A stretch of 39,110 nucleotides of DNA from Actinoplanes siamensis (lineage in GTDB: Bacteria; Actinomycetota; Actinomycetes; Mycobacteriales; Micromonosporaceae). The translations under genes were made by a program, and so were the position numbers. The notes beneath the pieces are model-generated. The model was not told where the DNA came from. It made no database searches and worked only from the letters and a program-made list of their open reading frames with translations. The stretch spans positions 1 to 39,110 of the forward strand of contig NZ_BOMW01000001.1 in the NCBI RefSeq assembly GCF_016862395.1. Reading direction: 5' to 3'. Below, piece after piece: positions 23,329 to 31,799 of the stretch; the first letter of the stretch is position 1; each line of letters starts with the position of its first letter.

Positions 23329-23970
23329 GTGTATGAATCGGGCCTGTCGGGCGGTTGGGCGCCGGTCGAGCACCGGTTCTTCGGCTTGGATCGCCGTACT
23401 TTGCGGCCGGCGGTGTTCGCGCTGGTCGTGGGCCTGGTGTTGATTTACGGGTGGCAGGCGCTCGACGCGGCGATTCCCTGGCACAACCGGGTCAGGGCCG
23501 GTGACGTGCTGGATCTCGGTGGTGGCGCGACGGCTGTGCCGCCGGTCGGCTGGGAGCTGCAGAAGGGCTTCCTGACCGGTCAGCCCGGGGCGAGTGCGAC
23601 AGATCTGCACGTGGTCCTGGCGTCCGGGGGTGCGCGTATCACCATGACGGGCTCGTCGTTCTCGGGTTCCGCGGGAGCGTTCCTGGATCAGGTTCGGCGG
23701 TCGGAGAGCGATGACAGGCCGCCGGCTGTGAATGGCCCGCGCCAGACGATCGTGACCGGTGCCGGGTTGGCCGGCGTGGTGGAGAGCAGTAGTGGCCCGG
23801 GTGGTGACGCGGTGGTCGCCGCGTTCAAGATGGCCGTCGGCCCGGCCCGGGCTGTCGAGGCGGCCCCGGCGCTGCTGGTGCGGGTGCGGACAGCGCCGGG
23901 ACAGCTCCCCCAGTATCAGGAGGCTGTCGCGGCGCTGCTGCGCAGCATCACTGTGGGGGCGAGCCGATGA
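23329..23970 (+). CDS. Membrane-anchored extracytoplasmic protein paired with PrsW
   Basis: A 213-residue protein from a GTG at 23329 with GAGGAG about 12 nt upstream; TAGAGT near 23200 is a candidate -10. A short cytoplasmic N-terminus (to about 26) is followed by one transmembrane helix (PAVFALVVGLVLIYGWQAL) and a ~165-residue outer domain without cysteines. No family is recognised; a WELQKGF-type beta segment and repeated Gly/Ala-rich strands suggest a small beta-rich domain. Its stop overlaps the PrsW start (ATGA), so the two are made together. It could be the substrate or a regulatory partner of the protease. That is inference. Confidence 0.75.
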   Translation: MYESGLSGGWAPVEHRFFGLDRRTLRPAVFALVVGLVLIYGWQALDAAIPWHNRVRAGDVLDLGGGATAVPPVGWELQKGFLTGQPGASATDLHVVLASGGARITMTGSSFSGSAGAFLDQVRRSESDDRPPAVNGPRQTIVTGAGLAGVVESSSGPGGDAVVAAFKMAVGPARAVEAAPALLVRVRTAPGQLPQYQEAVAALLRSITVGASR

Positions 23971-25154
23971 CGGTCACGTCCGGGTCGGCCGCCGGGCGGG
24001 CGCAGCTGGCCGCGATCGAGGAGTCGGGCTGGGGTCAACCGTTCCGGCTGTTGCAGCCGCACAACGCCGCGTTCTGGGTGTATCTGCTGGGGGTGGGGAC
24101 CGGTGGCCTCACCATGCTGCGGTATTTCAGCCGGGGTGGGGGCTTCTACGGGCCGGCGCTGGCTGCCGGGGTGTTGCTGTTCGGTGTGTATCTGGTGCCG
24201 TGGCTGGTGTTGCTGTGCCGGCACAACCGTTACACCTCGCAGCCGCCCGGTCTGCTGGCGACTGCTTTCGTCTGGGGTGGGGTCGCGGCCACTTTCTGGG
24301 TCTCGCTGCCGGCGAACTCGTTTTTGCTGGAGGTCTGGTCGAAGCTGGGCGGGACTAGCTTCGCGTACCGCTGGGCGGCGGGGCTGACCGCGCCGATCAA
24401 CGAGGAGTGGAGCAAGGCGCTGGGGTTGGTGCTGCTCATCGGCTTGGCGCCGCGGTTGGTGCGCAGCGCTTATGACGGGTTCATCATCGGCGCGTTCATC
24501 GGTCTGGGTTTCGAGGTCTTCGAGGACGTGCTGTATGCGTTCAACAGTGCCACGTCCACGTACGGGGTGGGTCAGGTCGGTGCGGCTCTGAAGATTTTTC
24601 TGCTGCGCGGTGCGACGGGCGTCGTGTCGCATGCGTTGTTCAGTGCGATCTTCTGTACCGGGGTGATGTGGGTTCTGGGTCGGGTGCGCGGCGAACGCCG
24701 CGTCGCCCGTGGGGTGTTGGCCATGCTGACCGCGATGGTGTTCCATTTTGCCTGGGATGATGTGACGGGGCTCAGTGGTGGCGTCCCGGCGGTTGCCGAC
24801 GTGCTGCCGTTCGTTCTCGCGGCTGTCGAGCTGCCGGTGCTGTTCCTGGTCCTGCGCCAGGCCGCGGCCAGGGAGCGCTCGTGGACCCGGGATCTGCTGG
24901 GTCCGGAGGTGGAGTCGGGTCTGGTTTCTCCGGCTCTGCTGGACGCGGTGAGTGGTCTGCGCAGGGACCGTAGAGCTTATGCGAGGCAGTTGCACAGTCG
25001 CCGTGCGGCCCGGCACGCCGTCGAGGCCGTGCACGATCTGGCGCATGCCCTCGCCGGTTCGGGGGCCACGGACACACCGGCGGTGGTGCACGCTCGCGCT
25101 GAGCTGCGGCGTGTCACCGCCCGCAACGGCGGGTCGTCGGTGATGGCGTCGTGA
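23967..25154 (+). CDS. prsW: PrsW-family intramembrane metalloprotease
   Basis: A 395-residue protein with about eight membrane helices and the PrsW active-site motifs: Glu146-Glu147-x-x-Lys150 (NEEWSKALG), Glu183-x-x-Glu186 (GFEVFEDVLY), His222 (VSHALFSAIF) and His260 (VFHFAWDD). B. subtilis PrsW makes the first cut in the anti-sigma factor RsiW. The C-terminal ~110 residues (from about 285) are a cytoplasmic, Arg/Ala-rich helical tail not needed in minimal PrsW proteins. No sigma/anti-sigma pair is adjacent; the translationally coupled upstream gene is the best candidate partner. It is convergent with the ABC-F gene, 66 bp apart. Confidence 0.9.
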   Translation: MTVTSGSAAGRAQLAAIEESGWGQPFRLLQPHNAAFWVYLLGVGTGGLTMLRYFSRGGGFYGPALAAGVLLFGVYLVPWLVLLCRHNRYTSQPPGLLATAFVWGGVAATFWVSLPANSFLLEVWSKLGGTSFAYRWAAGLTAPINEEWSKALGLVLLIGLAPRLVRSAYDGFIIGAFIGLGFEVFEDVLYAFNSATSTYGVGQVGAALKIFLLRGATGVVSHALFSAIFCTGVMWVLGRVRGERRVARGVLAMLTAMVFHFAWDDVTGLSGGVPAVADVLPFVLAAVELPVLFLVLRQAAARERSWTRDLLGPEVESGLVSPALLDAVSGLRRDRRAYARQLHSRRAARHAVEAVHDLAHALAGSGATDTPAVVHARAELRRVTARNGGSSVMAS

Positions 25155-25220
25155 CCGCAGGGGATGGCCGTCGCGCGGTGGTGCGGTCTGGGCGTGACCG
25201 GTGGCGTGCGCCTCGTCGTC

Positions 25221-26819
25221 TCAGTTCTGGATCACGGTGCCGTCGGTGACATGCCAGTGGCGGTTGTGGCCGACGGCGTCGGCGAAGTACTGGTCGTGGC
25301 TGACCATGAGCAGGGTTCCGCGGTAGCGGCGCAGGGCTTCTTCGATGACGTCGAGGGCGTCGAAGTCGAGGAAGTTGGTGGGTTCGTCGAGCAGCAGGAT
25401 GCGGGCGGGGCTGTTGACGAGCACGGCGAGCAGCAGGCGGCGTAGTTCTCCGGCGGACAGGTCCGGTAGTCGTACGGTCCACTGGTCGGGGTCGAACTGG
25501 TGGCCGGTGAGCAGGCGTTCGGCGTCGTCGGCGTAGACCGGGACGTGGGCGCGGAAGTAGTCCATGACGGTGGTGCTGGTGCGCAGATGGTCGGTGGTCT
25601 GTGGGAGGACGGCGACGTGGGGGTGGGTGTCGGCGATGGCGCGCAGCAGTGTGGTTTTGCCGGAGCCGTTGCGGCCGGTGATCAGGATGCGGTCGGCGCG
25701 GGTGACGTCGAGGTCGACGTGATCGAGCAGGGTCCGGTCGCCGTAGGTGTGGTGCAGGCCGCGGATGGTGAGGACGGTGTCGCCGGGGTTGCCGTCGTCG
25801 TCGGGGAAGGCGAGGGTCAGTGGTGGGCGCCGGCGGGGTTCGGCGATCCATCGTACGGAGGCCATCTGGCGGCGTAGCCGGCGTTCGCGGACTTTGGCTT
25901 TGCGGGCGACGAGGCGGGCGACGCGGCGCAGGTGTGGGGCTTCGGCGCCGGAGCGGATGCTGGTTTCGACGCCGCGGGCGTGGTTTTTGGTGCGGGCGAT
26001 GTCGGCTTCGGCGCGGGCGCGGTCTTTTTCCTGGGCTTCGTAGTCGAGCAGCAGGCGTTGCCAGCGGCGTTGTTTCTCCTGGCGGTAGGCGGTGTAGCCG
26101 GCGCCGGGGTAGTCCTGTGGCCGGTGGTTGATGCCGTCGAGTTCGATGATGCGGGTGACGGTGGCGTCGAGGAAGGCGCGGTCGTGGCTGACGGTGAGTA
26201 CGCCGCCGGGGAAGTCGTGCAGCCAGTCGCGTAGCCAGGCGGCGCCGTCGGCGTCGAGGTGGTTGGTGGGTTCGTCGAGCAGCAGCAGGTGGGGTGTGGC
26301 CAGCAGGGCGCGGGCGAGCAGCAGGCGGGCTTGTTCGCCGCCGGAGACGCTGGTCAGGGGCAGGGTGTCGGCGAGGTGGTCGATGTCGAGGCGTTGGCGG
26401 ATCTCGGTGAGCCGGGTGTCGGCGGTCCAGCCTTCGAGGGTGGTCCAGCGTTCCTGGGCGGTGGCGTAGGCGTCGAGGACGTCGTCGCCGGCGGCGAGGC
26501 GGGTTTCCAGGTGGCGCATGGTGGCGGTGACGTCGGCGAGTTCGCCGAGGCCGGCGGTGAGGAACGCGGCGACGGTGCCGGTGGGGTCGGGGACTTGTTG
26601 GGGCACGTGGGCGATGCGGGTGCCGGCGGCGAGGGTGATGCTGCCGTGGGTGGGTGGCAGGTCACCGGCGAGCACGCGCAGCAGTGTGGTTTTGCCGGCG
26701 CCGTTGGGGCCGACGATGCCGATGCGGTCGCCGTCGCGCAGGACCAGGTCGAGGTCGGCGAAGAGCAGGTCGCCGTCGTGGGCGTGGGCGAGGCCGCTGG
26801 CTTTGAGGTGGGCGGGCAT
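25221..26819 (-). CDS. ABC-F family ATPase (ribosome-associated / antibiotic resistance type)
   Basis: A 532-residue soluble protein with two ATPase domains and no membrane segments, the ABC-F layout. Domain 1: GPNGAGKTTLL, signature SGGEQARLLLARAL, Walker B LLLDEPTNHLD. The linker of about 80 residues is basic and helical (RRWQRLLLDYEAQEKDRARAEADIARTKN...), the part that reaches the ribosomal P/E site. Domain 2: GRNGSGKTTLL, degenerate signature SAGELRRLLL, Walker B LLLDEPTNFLD. Such proteins displace ribosome-bound antibiotics or tune translation; which applies here is unknown. The ATG at 26819 follows AAGG with about 8 nt. A 315-bp leader lies upstream. Confidence 0.9.
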   Translation of the reverse strand: MPAHLKASGLAHAHDGDLLFADLDLVLRDGDRIGIVGPNGAGKTTLLRVLAGDLPPTHGSITLAAGTRIAHVPQQVPDPTGTVAAFLTAGLGELADVTATMRHLETRLAAGDDVLDAYATAQERWTTLEGWTADTRLTEIRQRLDIDHLADTLPLTSVSGGEQARLLLARALLATPHLLLLDEPTNHLDADGAAWLRDWLHDFPGGVLTVSHDRAFLDATVTRIIELDGINHRPQDYPGAGYTAYRQEKQRRWQRLLLDYEAQEKDRARAEADIARTKNHARGVETSIRSGAEAPHLRRVARLVARKAKVRERRLRRQMASVRWIAEPRRRPPLTLAFPDDDGNPGDTVLTIRGLHHTYGDRTLLDHVDLDVTRADRILITGRNGSGKTTLLRAIADTHPHVAVLPQTTDHLRTSTTVMDYFRAHVPVYADDAERLLTGHQFDPDQWTVRLPDLSAGELRRLLLAVLVNSPARILLLDEPTNFLDFDALDVIEEALRRYRGTLLMVSHDQYFADAVGHNRHWHVTDGTVIQN

Positions 26820-27134
26820 GGGCGGGCCTTCCGGGAGAGCGTGGGCAACCGGGGCGGGTTGGGTGTGCTCTCACATGGCGCGTCTGTGCTCCTCCGGTTC
26901 GGGTCTGGCGACCACTGTGCCTGGTGGTCGGACCCGGTGCAAGCGCTTTGTCAGGGTTGCAGGTTGCGGCGGGCGGCCGGGCCGCTCAGCGGTCCGGCCA
27001 TACTTTCGGCCCCGGCCGGAGGTGGGGCGTCGCGGACTGCCGGGTTTGGCATGCGGGCGGTCCGACCCGGGTCTCCCCCGGTTGGCGGGGCGGCGTGCCG
27101 GTCGGCACGGCCGGCCCCGCCGGGCGAGGGCTCA
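26820..27134 (-). other. Leader interval between fliA and the ABC-F gene
   Basis: 315 bp. Next to fliA it holds a strong hairpin (27084-27121). Nearer the ABC-F gene it holds a GACCAC/GTGGTC inverted repeat (26910-26929), and a GGAGGAG followed 12 nt later by an ATG-TGA minimal frame (ATG at 26877). ABC-F resistance genes are often controlled by leader attenuation, but I cannot show that here. Also a possible -35 TTGCAC with a weak -10 17 bp on. Confidence 0.35.
27084..27121. terminator. Nested hairpin terminator downstream of fliA
   Basis: Outer stem GGCGGGGC (27084-27091) with GCCCCGCC (27114-27121); inner stem GTGCCG (27095-27100) with CGGCAC (27103-27108). It starts 13 bp after the fliA stop on the minus strand. 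Confidence 0.75.
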
Positions 27135-28031
27135 TCAGGCGGCGACGGCCAGGCGCATGCCGTGGGCGTTGGTGACGCTCAGGCGGCTGGCCATGGTGCT
27201 GCGGGCGGCGATCTGCGCGGTGTAGGCGGCGCGGCGGCGGGTGACGCAGCCGTCCTTGGCGACCGGGGCGCTGACCTGCTCCATGTGGGTGGTCAGGCCG
27301 TCGCGCAGCAGCGCCAGGGCCTCGGTGCGCAGCTGCGAGACGCGCGACTCGGTGACGCCGAGTTCGGCGGCCACTTCGCAGAGCGGGCGTTCCTGCAGGA
27401 AGGAGGCTTCCACGACGAAGCGCAGCCGCTCGGGCAGCACGGTGACCGCGTCGTGCAGGTAGCCGAGGCGCTCGCGGTGCAGCAGCATCTCCTCGGGGTT
27501 CAGCGCCGTCTCGGGGACCATGTCCTCGGCGGTGCCGGCGGTGAAGCCCTGCAGCGAGAGGACGGCGGCGCGCTGCACGTCGTCGTCGACGTTGCTGAGT
27601 TCGCCGACCGCGACGCCGAGCAGTTCGGCCAGTTCCTCGGCGGTCGGGGTGCGGCCCAGCTGGCGGGTCAGCTCCTCGCGGGCCGCCTCGGCGCGGCGGG
27701 CGCGGGCGCGCACCGATCGGCTGGCCCAGTCCATGCTGCGCAGCTCGTCGAGCAGGGCGCCGCGCACGCGGACGGCGGCGAACCGGCCGAACGGGATGCC
27801 GCGGGACTCGTCGTAGGCCTGCGCGGCGGTGACCAGGGCGGCGTAACCGGCGGAGGCGAGGTCGTCGCGGTGCACGTGCGGCGGCACCTTGAACAGCATC
27901 TCCCGGACCATGTGGCCGACCAGCGCCATGTTGTCGCGGATCAGCTGCTCCTGCTCGCGGCTGACCGTACGGGTGGCCGCGGCGGTGCGGGTGGTGGTCG
28001 TGGCGGCGGCCTGACGAGCGGTGGCGGTCAT
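27135..28031 (-). CDS. fliA: FliA/WhiG-type sigma-28 family factor
   Basis: A 298-residue group 3 sigma factor. Region 2: LIRDNMALVGHMVREMLFKVPPHVHRDDLASAGYAALVTAAQAYDESRGIPFGRFAAVRVRGALLDELRSMDWASRSVR. Region 3: RAEAAREELTRQLGRTPTAEELAELLGV. Region 4: LPERLRFVVEASFLQERPLCEVAAELGVTESRVSQLRTEALALLR. These match flagellar/WhiG sigma factors, and in Actinoplanes FliA controls zoospore flagella. Extra parts are a ~25-residue Thr/Ala-rich N-terminus and a ~50-residue C-terminal tail after region 4. The ATG at 28031 follows GGGGGG with 7 nt. No flagellar gene is nearby, so it is an orphan. WhiG is the alternative reading. Confidence 0.85.
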   Translation of the reverse strand: MTATARQAAATTTTRTAAATRTVSREQEQLIRDNMALVGHMVREMLFKVPPHVHRDDLASAGYAALVTAAQAYDESRGIPFGRFAAVRVRGALLDELRSMDWASRSVRARARRAEAAREELTRQLGRTPTAEELAELLGVAVGELSNVDDDVQRAAVLSLQGFTAGTAEDMVPETALNPEEMLLHRERLGYLHDAVTVLPERLRFVVEASFLQERPLCEVAAELGVTESRVSQLRTEALALLRDGLTTHMEQVSAPVAKDGCVTRRRAAYTAQIAARSTMASRLSVTNAHGMRLAVAA

Positions 28032-28219
28032 TTCGGTTCCCCCCGTGGTGTCGGTTGCAGGGGGAACTTTTCGCGGCTACGGGTGCAGCGAACGGGCACA
28101 CTTGGTTGCCGCTCGGTTGCGCTGCGAAATTCTTCTCAAGTGCGGCGGTCGGGCGTATAGCAGATTCATCGGCTGGCCGCGGCCACTTGCGGCACGCCGG
28201 CGGCCGGCGTGGCGGGGGC

Positions 28220-28831
28220 TCAGCCCAGCAGCCAGCCATTGTCGACGGCCAGGCGGACCGCTTCGGCGCGGGTGCGGGCGCCGGTCTTGCCGATCGCTGA
28301 CGACAGGTGGTTGCGCACCGTGCCGTCGGACAGGCGCAGCTCGCGGGCGATGTCGGCGACCGTGCCGCCGTCGCTGGCCGCGCGCAGCACGTCGGTCTCG
28401 CGTTCGGTCAGCGGCGAGTCGCCGTGCGCCAGGCTCTGCGCGGCCAGAGCCGGGTCCACCACCCGCAGGCCCTGGTGGACCCGGCGGACCGCGTCGGCCA
28501 GCTGCCGCGCCGGGGTGTCCTTGACGACGAACCCGGCGGCCCCGGCGGCCATCGCCTGGCGCAGGTAGCCGGCCCGGCCGAAGGTGGTCACCATCAGCAC
28601 TCTGCAGGCGGGCAGCGCGTCGTGCAGCAGCCGCGCCGCGGCGATCCCGTCCAGTCCGGGCATCTGCACGTCCAGCAGCGCCACGTCGGCGTCGTGGGCG
28701 CGGGCCGCGTCCACCACCTCGTCGCCGCGCCCCACCTCGGCGACCACCTTGAGGTCCGGTTCCAGGTCGAGCAGGGCCGCCATCGCGCCACGCACCAGGG
28801 CCTGGTCGTCGGCGAGCAACAGCTTGATCAT
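28220..28831 (-). CDS. NarL/FixJ-type response regulator
   Basis: A 203-residue regulator. The receiver domain has acidic DD at 8-9, phospho-acceptor Asp54 (ALLDVQMPGLDG), Thr in MVTTFGRAGYL and Lys in FVVKDTPA. The C-terminal LuxR-type helix-turn-helix is LTERETDVLRAASDGGTVADIARELRLSDGTVRNHLSSAIGKTGARTRAEAVRLA. Its ATG overlaps the kinase stop by 4 bp, so kinase and regulator are coupled. By analogy with DesK/DesR pairs beside ABC-2 exporters, it probably controls the ABC transporter genes upstream. Confidence 0.92.
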   Translation of the reverse strand: MIKLLLADDQALVRGAMAALLDLEPDLKVVAEVGRGDEVVDAARAHDADVALLDVQMPGLDGIAAARLLHDALPACRVLMVTTFGRAGYLRQAMAAGAAGFVVKDTPARQLADAVRRVHQGLRVVDPALAAQSLAHGDSPLTERETDVLRAASDGGTVADIARELRLSDGTVRNHLSSAIGKTGARTRAEAVRLAVDNGWLLG

Positions 28832-29946
28832 GAGGGGATCTCCACTCGTACGCGAAAGCCCGGTTCGTCCTTGCGCCGGCCGGCGGTCAGGTGTGCGCCC
28901 AGCTCGTCGGCGCGCCGGCGCAGCCCGGCCAGGCCCTGACCGGCGTGCGACGGCGTGGCCGAGCCGGGACCGTCGTCGAGGATCTCGACGCTGTCGGGGG
29001 TCAGCCGGACCTCGGCGTGCCGGGCCCGGCTGTGCCGCACGATGTTGGTGACCGCTTCGCGGATCGTCCAGGCGAACAGCTCCCGGTTGCGGGTCGGCAC
29101 GTCGTCGGCCGCGCCGGGCAGTTCGGCGGTGACGTTCGCCGCGGCCAGGGCGGCCTTGGCGGCGGCGATCTCTCCGGGCAGCGAGATGCCGCGCATGCCC
29201 ATCGCGGTGGCCCGCACGTCGGCCAGCGCGTCGCGGGCCAGCGCCTCCAGGTCGTTGAGTTCGGCGCGGGCGCGTTCGACGTCGACGTCGAGCAGCCGCT
29301 GCGCCAGCTCGGCCTTGACCGCGACCACGGTCAGCGAGTGGCCGAGGATGTCGTGCAGGTCGGCGGCGATGCGGGCCCGTTCGTCGGAGACGGCCAGCGC
29401 GGCCAGCTCGTGCTGGGCCTCGATCAGCCGGCTCTGCCGCTCGAAGGCCAGGCGCATGCCCCAGGTGGCGGCCGCGGCCAGCACCACGGCCAGCGCGTAG
29501 CCCTGGCTGACGGCGTGCCAGCCCGGCACGAACCGGATGACGATCTCCACGGAGGCGGCGACGGTGACCGCAACGGCCAGGCCCTGGCGCAACGGCAGGC
29601 CCATCACCGCGCTGGCGCTCAGATACACCGCGCAGGGCAGCATCGACGACCCGGCGGCCGGGGCCTGCAGCAGCGCCAGCACCAGCATGACGGCCAGGCC
29701 GGCCCAGACCGGCAGGACCCGCTGCGGGCCCGACGCGTCGCGGCGCAGGTGACGCATCGAGCCGATCAGCACCAGGTAGGTGCCGGCGAACAGCAGCAGC
29801 GCGGCCAGCCCGACGTCGCGCCACATCCCGTCCGGGTGCCGCAGCAGCGCGTGCAGGTTCTCGCCGAGGTAGAACAGCCAGATAGCGGCGAACGCCCCGC
29901 CGAAGCGGGAGCCTCGGCCGGGGATGTCGGTGGTGGCCGGCGCCAT
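28828..29946 (-). CDS. DesK-type sensor histidine kinase
   Basis: A 372-residue kinase with about five or six N-terminal membrane helices (residues ~15-165), a HisKA_3 dimerisation helix (DERARIAADLHDILGHSL, phospho-His198) and a short HATPase domain (NIVRHSRARHAEVRLT as N box, ILDDGPGS as the G1 box). The sensor has almost no outside loops, typical of kinases that sense membrane state or membrane-active drugs. It follows the ABC permease gene by 22 bp, so transporter and two-component genes likely form one operon. Confidence 0.92.
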   Translation of the reverse strand: MAPATTDIPGRGSRFGGAFAAIWLFYLGENLHALLRHPDGMWRDVGLAALLLFAGTYLVLIGSMRHLRRDASGPQRVLPVWAGLAVMLVLALLQAPAAGSSMLPCAVYLSASAVMGLPLRQGLAVAVTVAASVEIVIRFVPGWHAVSQGYALAVVLAAAATWGMRLAFERQSRLIEAQHELAALAVSDERARIAADLHDILGHSLTVVAVKAELAQRLLDVDVERARAELNDLEALARDALADVRATAMGMRGISLPGEIAAAKAALAAANVTAELPGAADDVPTRNRELFAWTIREAVTNIVRHSRARHAEVRLTPDSVEILDDGPGSATPSHAGQGLAGLRRRADELGAHLTAGRRKDEPGFRVRVEIPS

Positions 29947-29968
29947 GACTGGAAAGGTACCGGCAGGC

Positions 29969-30748
29969 TCAGACGCGGGCGGTGTCGCGGCGGAACCGCC
30001 ACATCGCGCCGGCCGAGAAGACCAGCGTCCACGCGATCACGTTGAGCACGGCCTGCCACAGGTGCCCGCTGTGGGTGACCGGGTAGCGGGCGAGCTCGCC
30101 GACCCCGTACACCGGAGTGAATTTCGCGATCGTGGCGAAGGTGTGGCCCAGGGCGTCCAGGGGCACGAACAGCCCGCCGGCGAACGACAGCAGCGCCAGC
30201 GCCGGGCTGAGGATCTGCATCACGTTCTCGCTGGGCAACAGGTAGCCCATGAACAGGCCGAACGCGGCGAACACCAGCGCGCACACCCAGGCCAGCGCGG
30301 CGCAGCCGATCCACTCGCCGGTGGGCAGGTCGGCGCCGAAGAACAACCCTGTCACGTTGACCACGAGCACCGACACCAACCCGATGATCATCGCGAGGGT
30401 GAGCTTGACCGCGACGTACGCGGCCGGGGTGAGCGGCGTCAGCCGCAGTTGCCGGCTCCAGCCGGCGGCCCGTTCGATGGACACCATCGCCCCGCCGGAG
30501 GTGGTGGCCAGCATGGCGCCGTAGACGGCCATGCTGATCAGCACGTAGCCGGTGACGTTGCCGTCGCCGGCGCGTTCGGTCCGGTAGTCGGCGCTGGTGC
30601 CGAAGAGCAGGAAGAACGCCGGCGGCATGACCACGCTGAACACGACGGTGCGCTTGTTGCGGATCAGCCGGCGCAGCTCCAGGGCGATCATGCCGAGGGT
30701 GAAGCCGCCGTATCGGGGCAGGCTGCGGTGCACGGTGGTGGCGGTCAT
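29969..30748 (-). CDS. ABC-2 type transporter permease
   Basis: A 259-residue membrane protein with six helices: LRRLIRNKRTVVFSVVMPPAFFLLFG at the N-terminus, then YVLISMAVYGAMLATTSGGAMVSIERAAGWSRQLRLTPLTPAAYVAVKL, typical of ABC-2 drug and lipid exporters, and a last helix before the basic C-terminus WRFRRDTARV. It dimerises to form the export channel driven by the ATPase encoded immediately upstream; its ATG overlaps that gene's stop by 4 bp. The substrate is unknown. Confidence 0.92.
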   Translation of the reverse strand: MTATTVHRSLPRYGGFTLGMIALELRRLIRNKRTVVFSVVMPPAFFLLFGTSADYRTERAGDGNVTGYVLISMAVYGAMLATTSGGAMVSIERAAGWSRQLRLTPLTPAAYVAVKLTLAMIIGLVSVLVVNVTGLFFGADLPTGEWIGCAALAWVCALVFAAFGLFMGYLLPSENVMQILSPALALLSFAGGLFVPLDALGHTFATIAKFTPVYGVGELARYPVTHSGHLWQAVLNVIAWTLVFSAGAMWRFRRDTARV

Positions 30749-31692
30749 GCCGGGTTCTCCTCGTCGGCGGTCAGGGTGAGGAACGCGTCCTCCAGGTTCC
30801 GGGAGGTGATCTCCAGGTCCCGGGCCTCGGTGCGGGTGAGCAGGTGGCGGGCTATCGCGTCGCTGTCCTGGCCGTGCAGGTAGACGTTGTCGCCGCGGAT
30901 CTCGCTGGACTCGACGCCGGGGATCGCATCCAGGTCGGCCGGCCGCGCGCCGGGCAGCGTGGCGCGCACGGTGCGGCCGGCGGCCAGGGCCTTGACCTCG
31001 CTGGCGGTGCCGTCGGCGACGATCCGGCCGCGGCGCACCAGCACCACCCGGTCGGCGTACGCGTCGGCCTCCTCCAGGTAGTGCGTGGCGAAGATGACGG
31101 TGCGGCCGCCTCGGGCGTCCTGACGGATCGCGTCCCAGAACTCGCGGCGCCCGCCGACGTCCATGCCGGTGGTGGGCTCGTCCAGGATCAGCAGCTCCGG
31201 GTCGGGCAGCAGGGCCATCGCGAACCGCAGCCGCTGCTGCTGCCCGCCGGAGCACTTGCCGACCAGCCGGTCGGCGATGTCGGCGATCCCGGCCCGCCGC
31301 AGCGCGCCGCGCACCGCGTCGCGTGGCTTGCCGAACAGCACCGCGGTCAGCCGCACGGTCTCCTCGACCGTGTAGTCCTTGAGCAGCCCACCGGACTGCA
31401 TGACCGCCGACACCTGGCCCAGCGCGACAGCCTCCTGCGGGGCCCGCCCGTACACCCGTACCGTGCCCTGGGTGGGCTGGGACAGGCCCAGCAGCATGTC
31501 GACGGTGGTGGTCTTGCCGGCGCCGTTGGGCCCGAGCAGGGCCACCACCTCGCCGGGGCGGATGCGCAGATCCAGCCCGTTCACGGCGGTGACCGTGCCG
31601 AACCGTTTGACCACGCCGTCCAGGTGCACGGCCGGCTGCTGCGTGCCGGGGACCGCGAGGTCTGTCGAAGCGGTGAGCGTCATGAGAAACAT
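30745..31692 (-). CDS. ABC-2 exporter ATP-binding protein
   Basis: A 315-residue ATPase: Walker A GPNGAGKTTTVDMLLG, Q-loop VMQSGGLLKDYTVEE, signature CSGGQQQRLRFAMAL, Walker B LLILDEPTTGMD, H-loop IFATHYLEEAD, and a C-terminal ~90-residue extension (RTVRATLPGARPADLDAIPGV...) as in DrrA-like drug exporters. The ATG at 31692 has only a weak GGGAT upstream; a second ATG at 31683 is possible. First gene of the presumed four-gene ATPase-permease-kinase-regulator operon, divergent from the RNA ligase family gene over about 107 bp. Confidence 0.93.
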   Translation of the reverse strand: MFLMTLTASTDLAVPGTQQPAVHLDGVVKRFGTVTAVNGLDLRIRPGEVVALLGPNGAGKTTTVDMLLGLSQPTQGTVRVYGRAPQEAVALGQVSAVMQSGGLLKDYTVEETVRLTAVLFGKPRDAVRGALRRAGIADIADRLVGKCSGGQQQRLRFAMALLPDPELLILDEPTTGMDVGGRREFWDAIRQDARGGRTVIFATHYLEEADAYADRVVLVRRGRIVADGTASEVKALAAGRTVRATLPGARPADLDAIPGVESSEIRGDNVYLHGQDSDAIARHLLTRTEARDLEITSRNLEDAFLTLTADEENPA

Positions 31693-31799
31693 TGTTCGGA
31701 TCCCGCGGTGGGCGCGTCCCCGCTATGCGTCACGGCTCGCCCATGACAAACGTCAGTATGTGCTTTGCCCGGCGGCATCCCTCGACGACACTATCGCGG

